Of a stretch of DNA of 44,652 nt, positions 17,536 to 26,170 are shown piece after piece. The translations under genes were made by a program, and so were the position numbers. The stretch is taken from the NCBI GenBank assembly GCA_964437825.1, contig CAYTIH010000017.1:1-44652 (forward strand). Direction: 5' to 3'. This DNA is from JBJFCE01 sp964437825. GTDB taxonomy: Bacteria; Bacillota; Clostridia; Lachnospirales; Lachnospiraceae. A model generated the notes under the pieces. It was not told the DNA's origin, searched no databases, and saw only the letters and a list, made by a program, of their open reading frames with translations. Numbering within the stretch: position 1 is the first letter of the stretch; the number at the start of each line of letters is the position of its first letter.

Positions 17536-18819
17536 TTAAACGGCCTCCAATGCCTGCGCCAGATCCGCAATCAAATCCTCCTTGTCCTCCAGACCGCAGG
17601 AAATACGAATCAGCCCTGCCGGAACGCCTGCTTCCAGCAGCTGCTCCTCCGTCATCTGACGGTGCGTGGACGATGCCGGATTCAGACAACAGGTTCTTGC
17701 ATCCGCCACATGCGTCTCAATCGCTGCAAGCTTCAGATTTTTCATGAAACGCTCTGCTGCGGCGCGTCCGCCCTTAAGTTCAAAAGAAACCACGCCGCAG
17801 CCGCCGTTCGGCAGATACTTCTTTGCAAGTTCATGATATTGACTGTCTGCAAGTCCGGGATAATTCACATAAGTAACCTTCGGATGACTCTGTAAATATT
17901 CCGCTACCGCCTGTCCGTTTTCCACATGGCGGGGCATTCTTACATGCAATGATTCCAGGCCAAGATTCAACAGGAAGGCACTCTGGGGTGACTGGATACA
18001 ACCAAGATCACGCATAAGCTGTGAGGTACATTTGGTAATAAACGCGCCCTCTTTTCCGAATTTCTCGGCATATGTAATGCCATGGTAGGACTCATCCGGG
18101 GTACAAAGTCCCGGAAACTTATCCGCATGCGCCATCCAGTCAAACCTGCCGGAATCAACGATCGCACCGCCGACTGCGGCTCCATGTCCATCCATATACT
18201 TCGTAGTGGAATGAGTTACAATATCCGCACCCCATTCAATCGGTCTGCAATTTACCGGGGTCGGAAATGTATTATCAACGATTAACGGTACCCCATGCTT
18301 ATGAGCGGCATTTGCAAATTTCTCAATGTCAAGCACGGTCAGCGCAGGATTCGCAATGGTCTCTCCGAATACCGCTCTTGTATTATCCTGAAAGGCCGCC
18401 TCAAGCTCCTGCTGTGTACAGTCAGGGGACACGAAGGTTACATCAATTCCCATTTTGGCCATCGTCACCGAAATCAAATTAAAAGTGCCGCCGTAAATAG
18501 AGGATGAGGATACAATATGGCTATTGCACTCACAGATATTAAAGAGGGCGAAAAAATTAGCCGCCTGTCCCGAAGACGTCAGCATTGCTGCCGTGCCGCC
18601 CTCCAGCTCCGCAATTTTGGCCGCCACATAATCATTTGTGGGGTTCTGGAGTCTGGAATAAAAATAACCGGACGCCTCCAGATCAAAAAGCTTTCCCATA
18701 TCCTCGCTGGTCTCATATTTAAACGTTGTAGACTGGATAATCGGAATCTGACGGGGCTCTCCGTTTCCCGGAGTATAACCTGCCTGAACACATTTCGTAT
18801 TCATCCTATAAGTACTCAT
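17536..18819 (-). CDS. metY: O-acetylhomoserine aminocarboxypropyltransferase (sulfhydrylase)
   Basis: A PLP enzyme that makes homocysteine from O-acetylhomoserine and sulfide (methionine synthesis). The conserved N-terminus TKCVQAGYTPGNGEPR, the FKYETSEDMGKLF stretch, the PLP-lysine motif THSTTKYMDGHG (Lys near 206) and the C-terminal RISCGLEDKEDLIADL mark the Cys/Met-metabolism family; about 427 residues is the usual length. I chose the ATG at 18819 because family homology begins there. An in-frame ATG at 18897 has a better AAGGGA site and would add 26 residues without recognisable homology; an ATG at 18930 is also open. No S-box riboswitch is visible upstream. Confidence 0.93.
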   Translation of the reverse strand: MSTYRMNTKCVQAGYTPGNGEPRQIPIIQSTTFKYETSEDMGKLFDLEASGYFYSRLQNPTNDYVAAKIAELEGGTAAMLTSSGQAANFFALFNICECNSHIVSSSSIYGGTFNLISVTMAKMGIDVTFVSPDCTQQELEAAFQDNTRAVFGETIANPALTVLDIEKFANAAHKHGVPLIVDNTFPTPVNCRPIEWGADIVTHSTTKYMDGHGAAVGGAIVDSGRFDWMAHADKFPGLCTPDESYHGITYAEKFGKEGAFITKCTSQLMRDLGCIQSPQSAFLLNLGLESLHVRMPRHVENGQAVAEYLQSHPKVTYVNYPGLADSQYHELAKKYLPNGGCGVVSFELKGGRAAAERFMKNLKLAAIETHVADARTCCLNPASSTHRQMTEEQLLEAGVPAGLIRISCGLEDKEDLIADLAQALEAV

Positions 18820-18945
18820 CTTCACTTTCTTTGTAACCGTTCCGGAACCGCTCTGATATGATATCTGCACGGCCATCCGGCCTGCGGTCCGAATCATTAC
18901 TTTCCCTTTCTGTAATTTCGCTATTAGCAATTATTTTCAAATTAT

Positions 18946-18973
18946 ATAATAGCACAAAGGGAATCGTTGTGAA
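18946..18973 (-). promoter_or_regulatory. Promoter for metY
   Basis: On the minus strand TTCACA (18968-18973) and TATTAT (18946-18951) are 16 bp apart. The start would lie near 18939, upstream of both candidate ATGs at 18897 and 18819, so it does not decide between them. Confidence 0.5.
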
Positions 18974-19019
18974 CAGTCTAAAAAACGCATTGTATTAATT
19001 TAAAGAAAACTATTTCCCC

Positions 19020-19964
19020 TTATTTTTCCTCATTTTCTTTCTCATCCTCGGTATCCTCGTATTTTTGTTTCAAAATTAATGCTGCGATCGCACACAGGAT
19101 GCCTCCCACAGGATATGCAAGCCATGAAATCGCCCAGCCGGAATGACTTCCTATCCAATCACTTTGGCCGTTAAGATCCCCGTCATAGCTCCCTAAAAAT
19201 CCCCACAGGATAAATATAATGGTTGCAATCAGCATAATGCAGCCGCAAACGGCGCCGATCTTTTTATCCTCCTTTTTAGGCCGGTTTGATTTATTGTATT
19301 CCTCCACATAATAAATTTCTCTTTGCATGCCTGCAAGAATCAGGACAGTAACAGCCGCTGCAACGAGAAACAGAAAACCGCATCCGGCAATATCCTCATA
19401 CTGTGTTGCGTCAAATCCTATCAGCACAACAACTCCAATCAAAATTGTCCCGATGGAGCCTGCAATCATCCGGATAAATTTCCCGTCAAACTTTTCAATT
19501 TCCGCTTCTGTATGGTATTGCTGCATCACCGGATATTTTTTTGTAAAACGGTCATGATCCATTCCCGCTACAATGATTACGATAATTGCCAATACCACAA
19601 AGAGCATGAATATCATCCCCGCTATATTTTCAGGCATTCCCAGTTCATCCAATAAATCCCCGAGACTCACCGCAGCTATGATTGTTCCCACGGATCCGGC
19701 GATTTTACGCGCAAAGCCCTTGATATGTTTTTCAAAACGGTTCTGCACTTCTTCGTCTTTTTCCATCAGGACTCCGCGCATCAGGTCATCCATGGATACC
19801 TGATACATTTCGCATATCTTTAATATGGTATTCATCTCCGGATAGCTGACCCCGCTCTCCCACTTAGAGACGGACTGCCTTGTGACATCCAATTCCTCTG
19901 CCAGCTGCTCCTGGGTAATATTATACTTATTTCTGATTAATTGCAGATTTTCTCCAAAACTCAT
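19020..19964 (-). CDS. XRE-family regulator with C-terminal membrane domain
   Basis: A 314-residue protein. Residues 1-65 form an HTH_3 domain (LQLIRNKYNITQEQLAEEL, then VTRQSVSKWESG). After a short linker there are about five or six hydrophobic helices in pairs beginning near 90, with IAGSVGTI and IAGSIGTI repeated, which suggests internal duplication. The end is charged (KYEDTEDEKENEEK). The layout suggests a membrane-held repressor that responds to envelope state or a membrane partner (inference). AGGAG stands 9 nt before the ATG. A dyad lies inside its own promoter, so self-repression is likely. It is divergent from the DUF554 gene. Confidence 0.87.
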   Translation of the reverse strand: MSFGENLQLIRNKYNITQEQLAEELDVTRQSVSKWESGVSYPEMNTILKICEMYQVSMDDLMRGVLMEKDEEVQNRFEKHIKGFARKIAGSVGTIIAAVSLGDLLDELGMPENIAGMIFMLFVVLAIIVIIVAGMDHDRFTKKYPVMQQYHTEAEIEKFDGKFIRMIAGSIGTILIGVVVLIGFDATQYEDIAGCGFLFLVAAAVTVLILAGMQREIYYVEEYNKSNRPKKEDKKIGAVCGCIMLIATIIFILWGFLGSYDGDLNGQSDWIGSHSGWAISWLAYPVGGILCAIAALILKQKYEDTEDEKENEEK

Positions 19965-20035
19965 CAGTTGTCTCCTTCCTGCTTCCTATCATTTCCGGTT
20001 ATTGTTATTTCCTATATTCCCGATCGGTCACTTTT

Positions 20036-20064
20036 AGTGTAGCGTTGCCCGCGCGCAACGGCAA
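20036..20064 (-). promoter_or_regulatory. Promoter of the XRE gene with an operator-like dyad in the spacer
   Basis: On the minus strand TTGCCG (20059-20064) and TACACT (20036-20041) are 17 bp apart. A dyad GTTGC-N6-GCAAC fills the spacer (20044-20059), and further GTTGC half-sites follow near 20075, 20113 and 20179. This is a plausible self-repression operator. Confidence 0.6.
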
Positions 20065-20179
20065 TCGATTTTATGTTGCGTTTGCATATTTCGGTGTAAA
20101 ATTTAGGTTGCGCGCTTTCTTTTGCGTCCTACTCCGCCGGATTGACCGCAGAATCGAAGTTATCCCGCTGCGGATTTGG

Positions 20180-20208
20180 TTGCATTTTTTATTTTTCAAT
20201 ACTATACT
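20180..20208 (+). promoter_or_regulatory. Promoter for the DUF554 gene
   Basis: TTGCAT (20180-20185) and TATACT (20203-20208) are separated by 17 bp. Transcription would start near 20215, just before the three-fold repeat, giving a roughly 100-nt leader. Confidence 0.6.
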
Positions 20209-20218
20209 GTAAAATGCA

Positions 20219-20268
20219 TGTCTAACTGGTATGTATGCCTACTAGTATGCATGCCTAACTAGAATATG
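20219..20268. repeat. Three tandem 16-17 bp operator-like repeats
   Basis: Units tgtctaactggtatgta (20219-20235), tgcctactagtatgca (20236-20251) and tgcctaactagaatatg (20252-20268) lie head to tail right after the predicted start of DUF554 transcription. The shared core is TGYCTA(A)CTRGTATG. The position fits binding sites of a regulator, possibly one not encoded here, because the XRE dyad is different. Confidence 0.7.
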
Positions 20269-20317
20269 AACCATTCACAACTATGATAACAGATTCGCAG
20301 CAGAGGAAGTCAGAATT

Positions 20318-21043
20318 ATGAAGGGATTAGGAACGATCATAAATGTAATTGCCGTACTGATCGGCAGCGGGCTTGGTTTATTAATTAAATCAGGATTAAA
20401 GAAACGTTTTCAGGATATTTTAATGCAGGCCTGTGGACTTGCCACAATATTTATTGGGATCAGCGGCGCTCTGACAGGAATGCTGACCATTGACAAAACA
20501 GGTGTTATTTCTACCCAAAATACCATGTTGGTCGTCTGCTCCCTCGTAATCGGCGGATTGATCGGAGAGCTCATTGACATTGAGCTTCGGCTGGATCATT
20601 TTGGAGAGAAATTAAAAGCCATGGTCAAGGCACAGAATGACAATTCCTTTGTAGACGGTTTTGTAACCGCTTCTCTTGTCATCTGTGTCGGTGCCATGGC
20701 CATTGTCGGCTCCATTCAGGACGGATTAACCGGGGATTATTCCATGCTTGCTGCAAAGGCGCTCCTCGACCTGATCATTGTCATGGTCTTTGCCTCCTCC
20801 CTCGGCATCGGTGTCATGTTCTCCGCACTTCCCCTCGGAATCTATCAGGGAGCCATTACGCTGTGCGCCGTTCTGATTGCTCCGCTGTTAAGTGATACTT
20901 TAATTTCCAACATGTCCTGTGTCGGCTCCGTTCTGATTTTCTGCGTCGGCTATAATATAGCCTTTGGCAAAAAAATCCGTGTCGGTAATCTGCTTCCGGC
21001 AATCCTGATTCCGGTCATATATTATTTTCTCCCTTTTTCTTGA
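20318..21043 (+). CDS. DUF554-family integral membrane protein
   Basis: A 241-residue, highly hydrophobic protein with about seven membrane helices. The N-terminus GLGTIINVIAVLIGSGLGLLI and the middle FVTASLVICVGAMAIVGS and DGLTGDYSML are diagnostic of DUF554 (YdfK-like). The family is widespread in Firmicutes, probably a transporter or channel, without proven function. GAGGAAG stands about 8 nt before the ATG. It has its own promoter and tandem repeats upstream and is divergent from the XRE membrane regulator. It converges with the GH3 remnant, with 21 bp between stops. Confidence 0.9.
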   Translation: MKGLGTIINVIAVLIGSGLGLLIKSGLKKRFQDILMQACGLATIFIGISGALTGMLTIDKTGVISTQNTMLVVCSLVIGGLIGELIDIELRLDHFGEKLKAMVKAQNDNSFVDGFVTASLVICVGAMAIVGSIQDGLTGDYSMLAAKALLDLIIVMVFASSLGIGVMFSALPLGIYQGAITLCAVLIAPLLSDTLISNMSCVGSVLIFCVGYNIAFGKKIRVGNLLPAILIPVIYYFLPFS

Positions 21044-21064
21044 TCTTTTTTATGCAAACAACAG

Positions 21065-21928
21065 TTATGCCGGAATATGTATCCTGATTTCCATGTTTCT
21101 TTGTCCGGTCAGCGCAAGGCTTCTTGCATCGGGCTGGTGGAATCCGACAGATATCGTGTAATCTCCGGGGCAAAGGAGACTCTTGCCTTCTACATTGTAT
21201 AATTGAAAGGCCTCCGATTTTAGGCAAATTGAAACCTCCTTGGATGCAAGACCTCCAAGCTGCAGCTTTTGAAACCATTGTAGCTGCGGACCGGGTATTT
21301 CTCCTAAATCCATATTTTCTGTCTTTGTATTTTCTTTCTGTCCGTTCCGTGCGTCTGCGTCATTCTTGAATCCGGCAACCTGATCGGCATGGATATATGC
21401 CTGCAGTACTTCTCCCGCCGCAATCTCCGAATGATTCTCCACATGGCACAGAAACGTCAGTCCTTTCCGCTCCAATTCCTGCATGGAGATACTCAGCTCC
21501 GCTGCCGGACCCTCTCCTCCTTTTGGCGTTTCCGAGATCGGTTCTCTGAGCGAAACCGACATATCCGCATAGGAAAGGCCAAATCCAAACGGATATAATG
21601 CCTCATGCTTCATATACCGATAGGTTCTCCCCTTCATGGAATAATCCGTAAATTCCGGCAGTTCTTCCGTTGTCCGGTAGAAGGTAACCGGAAGCTTGCC
21701 CTCGGGGCTATGATCCCCAAAAAGCGTCTGTGCAATCGCATATCCTCCCTCCGCTCCCGGATAGAAGCATTGCATAATTGCAGGAAATTGCTCCTCCATA
21801 TCATTCAAAGTCAGGGCACTTCCCGACAGCAGCAGCAAAATAACCGGTTTGCTGCACTTTGCCAAAACCCTTAACACATCCGGCTGTTTTCCGGGAAGCG
21901 CCAGACTTTGCTTATCCCCGCCCTTCGG
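21065..21928 (-). pseudogene. 5'-truncated GH3 beta-glucosidase (C-terminal remnant)
   Basis: The minus strand encodes the GH3 C-terminal domain followed by the fibronectin-III-like domain: KPVILLLLSGSALTL, YPGAEGGYAIAQTLFGDHSPEGKLPVTFY and ALYPFGFGLSY. An internal ATG at 21877 starts a 270-residue reading frame, but family homology continues upstream (GGDKQSLALPGKQPDVL) to an in-frame stop at 21929-21931. The N-terminal catalytic (beta/alpha)8 barrel carrying the Asp nucleophile, over 400 residues, is absent. AT-rich non-coding DNA follows. The product cannot hydrolyse glucosides. It converges on the DUF554 gene. The break is sharp, so a deletion joined this tail to the present upstream DNA. 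Confidence 0.85.
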
Positions 21929-21931
21929 TTA

Positions 21932-22177
21932 TTTGCATTTATGATAGCAGTATTTCATAAATAAACGCTATTTTGATAAAACATATGTTATTTTATATGT
22001 TTTTTCATTTATTATTCATTTTTCCTGCATTTTTGCCTCTTTTATTTATTAACTTATCATTTAATTTCTGACGCGATTTTTGATACAGGTTATTTCATTT
22101 TCCCTTGCTCTGCTGCAGTAAAACTTGAAGTTTTCCGTTTAAGCAGACAGCAGAAATGCCAAAAAAATCCGATAGTC
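21932..22177. other. AT-rich intergenic stretch with nested inverted repeats, no gene
   Basis: No credible coding frame. A 7-bp AT hairpin (AAACATA/TATGTTT) lies at about 21979-22003, and a nested dyad lies at 22109-22147 (outer TCTGCT/AGCAGA, inner AAAACTT/AAGTTTT). It separates the GH3 remnant from the isomerase terminator and is probably the scar of the GH3 deletion plus part of a former promoter. Confidence 0.5.
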
Positions 22178-22213
22178 AAACAGGGCCGGCAAAAAACACT
22201 GCCGACCCTGTTT
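22178..22213 (-). terminator. Intrinsic terminator of the sugar operon
   Basis: Minus-strand RNA forms a 14-bp stem (AAACAGGGTCGGCA with TGCCGGCCCTGTTT, including G-U) with an 8-nt loop, about 20 bp past the isomerase stop. A run of seven U comes 11 nt later. Confidence 0.8.
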
Positions 22214-22233
22214 CTATTGCTCTTATGCTTTAA

Positions 22234-23718
22234 TTAAAACGGATTCTCTGTCGGATATCTGTCACCTGCAGGCCGGTTAAAGCCAATTTCTTCAGGCAGA
22301 ACTCCGATATATTTAAATACTTCATATAATGCTTTTCCGTGATGTCCGAATGCAACCGCGCCATGATGAGGATAATTCTTTTCAATTAACACATGACGAT
22401 AAAATCTTCCCATCTCAGGAATCGCAAATACGCCAATTGCACCAAAGGATTTAGTAGCCACCGGAAGAACCTCTCCCTGTGCAACATATGCACGAAGGAT
22501 ATTATCAGAAGTAGACTGTAAACGGAAGAATGTGATATCGCCCGGAGCAATATCGCCTTCAAGCGTACCGTTGGTTACTTCTACAGGAAGACTTCTTGCC
22601 ATGATCTTCTGATTACGCATCTCACAGAATGCCAGCTTGCTTGAGCAGGTATTTCCGCAGTGGAATCCCATGAAAGTATCTTTGTGAGTATAATGAAATT
22701 TACCCTGAATGGATTCCTCATACATATCTGCCGGTACGGAATTGTTGATATCCAAAAGTGTTACAGCATCTTGGCTGACACAGGTACCGATAAACTCACT
22801 AAGTACTCCGTAAATATCAACCTCGCAGGATACGGGTATCCCGCGTCCTGTCAGACGGCTGTTTACATAACAGGGGACAAATCCAAACTGCGTCTGAAAT
22901 GCAGGCCAGCATTTTCCGGCGATTGCAACATATTTACGATAGCCCTTGTGCGCTTCCACCCAGTCAAGTAATGTCAATTCATATTGCGCCAGCTTCGGAA
23001 GTACTTCGGACTTCTTATTGCCTGCGCCAAGCTCTTTTGCCATATCTGCCACAACATCCGGAATTCTCGGATCATCCGTATGCTTATTAAATGCTTCAAA
23101 CAAATCCAGCTCTGAATTTTCCTCAATCTCAACACCCAGATTATATAGCTGCTTAATCGGAGCGTTGCATGCAAGGAAATTCATGGGACGGGGACCAAAG
23201 CTGATAATTTTCAAGTTTTTGAGGCCGTCAACCGCACATGCAACAGGTACGAATTCATGAATCATATCCGCACATTCCTCTGCAGTGCCGACCGGATACT
23301 CCGGAATATATGCTCTTACATTGCGAAGCTTTAAATTGTAGCTTGCATTTAACATACCGCAATAAGCATCTCCGCGGCCGTCCATCAGGTCTGCCTGAGA
23401 TTCCTCCGCTGCGGCGCAGAACATCACAGGTCCGTCAAAGTGTTTTGCCAGTAAGGTTTCGGAAATTTCCGGACCGAAGTTACCAAGATATACACAAAGT
23501 GCATTACATCCTGCCTTCTTGATATCCTCAAGAGCCTGTACCATATGGATTTCACTTTCAACGATACAGATCGGACACTCATAGATATTCTCGGCGCCGT
23601 ATTTTTTCGTATAAGCATCCACCAATGCTTTTCTTCTGTTTACAGATAAAGATTCCGGAAAGCAGTCACGGCTGACTGCAACAATACCGATCTTTACTGC
23701 CGGTGTGTTGTTCATCAT
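22234..23718 (-). CDS. L-fucose/L-arabinose isomerase-family protein
   Basis: 494 residues from the ATG at 23718, chosen because GGAGG lies 9 nt upstream (ATGs at 23724 and 23715 are also possible). The fold is FucI/AraA-like (COG2407): N-terminal VKIGIVAVSRDCFPESL, LCVYLGNFGPEI, SFGPRPMNFLACNAPIKQL, a central CEVDIYGVLSEF, and a C-terminal HCGNTCSSKL and PHHGAVAFGHHGKAL, where the Glu/Asp/His metal ligands are expected. It probably interconverts an aldose and ketose as the step before the kinase encoded in the same operon. Fucose, arabinose, xylose or an uncommon pentose are all possible; the sequence alone does not decide. It is last gene of the operon. Confidence 0.85.
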   Translation of the reverse strand: MMNNTPAVKIGIVAVSRDCFPESLSVNRRKALVDAYTKKYGAENIYECPICIVESEIHMVQALEDIKKAGCNALCVYLGNFGPEISETLLAKHFDGPVMFCAAAEESQADLMDGRGDAYCGMLNASYNLKLRNVRAYIPEYPVGTAEECADMIHEFVPVACAVDGLKNLKIISFGPRPMNFLACNAPIKQLYNLGVEIEENSELDLFEAFNKHTDDPRIPDVVADMAKELGAGNKKSEVLPKLAQYELTLLDWVEAHKGYRKYVAIAGKCWPAFQTQFGFVPCYVNSRLTGRGIPVSCEVDIYGVLSEFIGTCVSQDAVTLLDINNSVPADMYEESIQGKFHYTHKDTFMGFHCGNTCSSKLAFCEMRNQKIMARSLPVEVTNGTLEGDIAPGDITFFRLQSTSDNILRAYVAQGEVLPVATKSFGAIGVFAIPEMGRFYRHVLIEKNYPHHGAVAFGHHGKALYEVFKYIGVLPEEIGFNRPAGDRYPTENPF

Positions 23719-23756
23719 AATCATAATCCTCCATCCTATAAATTGTAGTTTTATAG

Positions 23757-23859
23757 AAACATCGATCGCAGCCGATGTTTTACACGAATCCATGTTATAT
23801 GGAAAAACTCCGTCCTGCCTTGCCCTCCGCTTTATGCCGGCAGCTTATGCATAAGGCAG
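23757..23859 (-). other. Two hairpins in the DUF4867-isomerase gap
   Basis: Minus-strand RNA can form a stem CTGCCTT/AAGGCAG (23815-23859) followed by GGAGTTTTT, and then AAACATCG/CGATGTTT (23757-23781), about 35 bp before the isomerase ribosome site. They could act as a partial terminator or an mRNA processing or stability element that sets the isomerase level relative to the kinase. Confidence 0.5.
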
Positions 23860-23861
23860 AC

Positions 23862-24485
23862 TTACTCATTGATATTCAGATTTTTTCCAACCAGTCCGAT
23901 ATGTGCGCCGGCATCCAGGCCGCCCTCAGCATGCCCGATCAGCCATTTATTGGTTGCGGTAATCAGCGCATCCTCCAGATCCCGATGCTCCTTTTCCAAA
24001 GGATAATTGGTTCCTCTGGGCAAAATAACGCCCACCTTAAAGCCTTCCTTTCCCGGCCTGCACGGTGCATAATGCAAGGTTGTTGCATATACCTCTACAG
24101 CGGTCCCCGCCGGAACAAGGAATGCCTCAACTTGATTTGTATCATAGGTAAAATCTTCCGTAATGTCCTGCTGACATCCCAGCATAAGCACAGCATCCGT
24201 AGCGGCTACATTGATTTCAGAGCTTCTGTGATATTCCAGTGCATTTAAAAGCGCATTGTGTCCGTTACAATAGCCAATCTGAACCGGCAGCTCCCCATAC
24301 AGCTTATTCTGAATCTCCGCCGCAACCGGCAGGGCTTCAAGCTCCTCCACAGAGGGCTCGTAGGCAACGTCCTCCGGAAGCGGCGTGCTATCGTTCAGCT
24401 TCTCCACAAGTGCGGAAAAATCAATTCCCTTTACGACTCTCCCGTATTTGCGGAATGCGGGATCTGTTACATTTAAAATTTTCAT
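23862..24485 (-). CDS. DUF4867-family protein (cupin-like), sugar-operon member
   Basis: A 207-residue soluble protein, MKILNVTDPAFRKYGRV to GLVGKNLNINE. The middle has beta-strand-like segments VEAFLVPAGTAVEVYATTLHYAPC, as in cupin-type ureidoglycolate lyase or sugar-isomerase folds. DUF4867 proteins in Clostridia are commonly found beside sugar kinases and isomerases, as here between a xylulokinase-like gene (70 bp upstream) and the isomerase (143 bp downstream). I infer a role in the same sugar pathway, perhaps as an epimerase or mutarotase. No biochemical function is established. Confidence 0.8.
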   Translation of the reverse strand: MKILNVTDPAFRKYGRVVKGIDFSALVEKLNDSTPLPEDVAYEPSVEELEALPVAAEIQNKLYGELPVQIGYCNGHNALLNALEYHRSSEINVAATDAVLMLGCQQDITEDFTYDTNQVEAFLVPAGTAVEVYATTLHYAPCRPGKEGFKVGVILPRGTNYPLEKEHRDLEDALITATNKWLIGHAEGGLDAGAHIGLVGKNLNINE

Positions 24486-24555
24486 GTTGATTTCGTCTCC
24501 CTTTCCGTAAGATTTTCTTCAATTTCTCATGTTTGCGTAGTTTTATCGGAACTTT

Positions 24556-26025
24556 TTACCGCAGTTTCCGAAACAGTTCTTTACATGCCGGATATATCTG
24601 TTTAAACTGCTGATACCGCTTCTCATAAGCTGCAACCAGCTCCGGCTCCGGTTCCACCGTGTCCACGACCTTCACCAGCCGATCAGCAATTTCCTCCACG
24701 CTGCCATATTCGCCGCATGCCACCGCTGCAAGCATCGCGCCGCCCATAGCAGGTCCTTCTTCGCTTTCGATTACATCCACCTTCAGGTTCAGGACATTTG
24801 CAATGATCCGCTTCCAAAGAGGGCTCTTGGCGCCGCCGCCGCAGATCTTTGTTCTCTCAATATGTACGCCAAGTGCTTTTGCCACCTCAAAGGAATCTCT
24901 GAGTGCAAACGCAACGCCTTCCAGCACAGCCTGCGTCATATCCGCTCTTGTGGTATCCATGGTAAGTCCGATAAATGTACCCCTTGCATCCGGATCATTA
25001 TGAGGTGATCTCTCCCCCATCAGATACGGCAGGAAATAAACATGATTCTGACCGAGTTTTTCAATTGCCTTCTGCTGCGCGGCATAATCCCTCGTACCGA
25101 TAATGTCATCCATCCACCATTTATTACAGGAAGCCGCACTTAACATACATCCCATCAGATGATAGTGCCCGTCCGCATGTCCAAAAGCATGAAGTGCATT
25201 GAATTTATCCACGCCAAAATTCTTCATGGAAATAAAGATCGTTCCGCTTGTCCCAAGGGAAATATTACATCTGCCATCCCCCACCGTTCCGGTACCGACT
25301 GCGGCTGCCGCATTATCTCCGGCACCTGCTGCCACCTTAACCTGCCCGGATACGCCAAGCTCCTTTGCCACCTCGGGGAGCAGTGTTCCCACACATTCAT
25401 AGCTTTCATAAACCCGTGCCATCATAGCTTGGGAAACCCCGCAAATCTCCAGCATTTCCTTTGACCAGCAGCGGTTCTTTACATCAAATAACAGCATACC
25501 GGAGGCATCGGATACATCGGTACAATGCACGCCCGTCAGCTTATATGCCAGATAGTCCTTCGGCAGCATAATTTTCCGGATTCTCGCAAAATTCTCCGGC
25601 TCTTTATTTTTTACCCACAGGATCTTCGGCGCCGTAAATCCGGTAAAAGAAATATTCGCGGTATACTCGGACAGCTTTTCCTTACCGATCACATGATTCA
25701 GGTAGTCGCACTCTTCTGAGGTTCTGCCGTCATTCCATAAAATCGCCGGGCGGATCACCCGATCCTGCTCATCCAGTATCACAAGGCCATGCATCTGACC
25801 GCCAAAGCTGATGCCCGCAACCTGCGACTTATCGCATTCACCAAGCAGCTCCTTTAAGCCCTCCATGCTCTTCTCATACCAATCCTCCGGATTCTGTTCA
25901 GACCAGCCCGGATGCGGAAAATAAATCGGATATTCTTTGGAAACGATTTTCCGTATCGACCCCTTTTCATCCATAAGCAGCAGCTTAACTGCTGATGTTC
26001 CAAGATCAATTCCAACGTATAACAT
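24556..26025 (-). CDS. xylB: Xylulokinase-like FGGY carbohydrate kinase
   Basis: 489 residues from the ATG at 26025. Earlier in-frame ATGs at 26046 and 26031 overlap or crowd the AAGGAAGG site, which sits 7 nt before the chosen start. The FGGY fold is clear: N-terminal phosphate loop YVGIDLGTSAVKLLLMD, the GISFGGQMHGLV substrate region seen in xylulokinases, AAGAGDNAAAAVGTG, and C-terminal ICGGGAKSPLWKRIIANVL. It phosphorylates a ketopentose with ATP. D-xylulose is the default assignment, but with a fucose/arabinose-type isomerase as partner another ketose is possible. It is first gene of the three-gene operon. A dyad covers the promoter. Confidence 0.9.
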   Translation of the reverse strand: MLYVGIDLGTSAVKLLLMDEKGSIRKIVSKEYPIYFPHPGWSEQNPEDWYEKSMEGLKELLGECDKSQVAGISFGGQMHGLVILDEQDRVIRPAILWNDGRTSEECDYLNHVIGKEKLSEYTANISFTGFTAPKILWVKNKEPENFARIRKIMLPKDYLAYKLTGVHCTDVSDASGMLLFDVKNRCWSKEMLEICGVSQAMMARVYESYECVGTLLPEVAKELGVSGQVKVAAGAGDNAAAAVGTGTVGDGRCNISLGTSGTIFISMKNFGVDKFNALHAFGHADGHYHLMGCMLSAASCNKWWMDDIIGTRDYAAQQKAIEKLGQNHVYFLPYLMGERSPHNDPDARGTFIGLTMDTTRADMTQAVLEGVAFALRDSFEVAKALGVHIERTKICGGGAKSPLWKRIIANVLNLKVDVIESEEGPAMGGAMLAAVACGEYGSVEEIADRLVKVVDTVEPEPELVAAYEKRYQQFKQIYPACKELFRKLR

Positions 26026-26068
26026 CTGCATACCTTCCTTTTTCATAGCATCATAACTTCATAATTCT

Positions 26069-26097
26069 AGTTTACTTGAAAAGTCAGGGCTTTTCAA
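26069..26097 (-). promoter_or_regulatory. Sugar-operon promoter with overlapping operator dyad
   Basis: On the minus strand TTGAAA (26092-26097) and TAAACT (26069-26074) are 17 bp apart, about 40 bp before the kinase start. A perfect 8-bp dyad TTGAAAAG-N6-CTTTTCAA (26076-26097) covers the -35 box and most of the spacer, a position that suits a repressor. No regulator gene is present in the operon. It is not a clear CcpA site. Confidence 0.65.
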
Positions 26098-26170
26098 TTC
26101 TTTTCCCCTTGCCCAATACGGTCATAATTGCACTTCTTTTTACGTGAAAAATTACACTTTTGCATAACTC

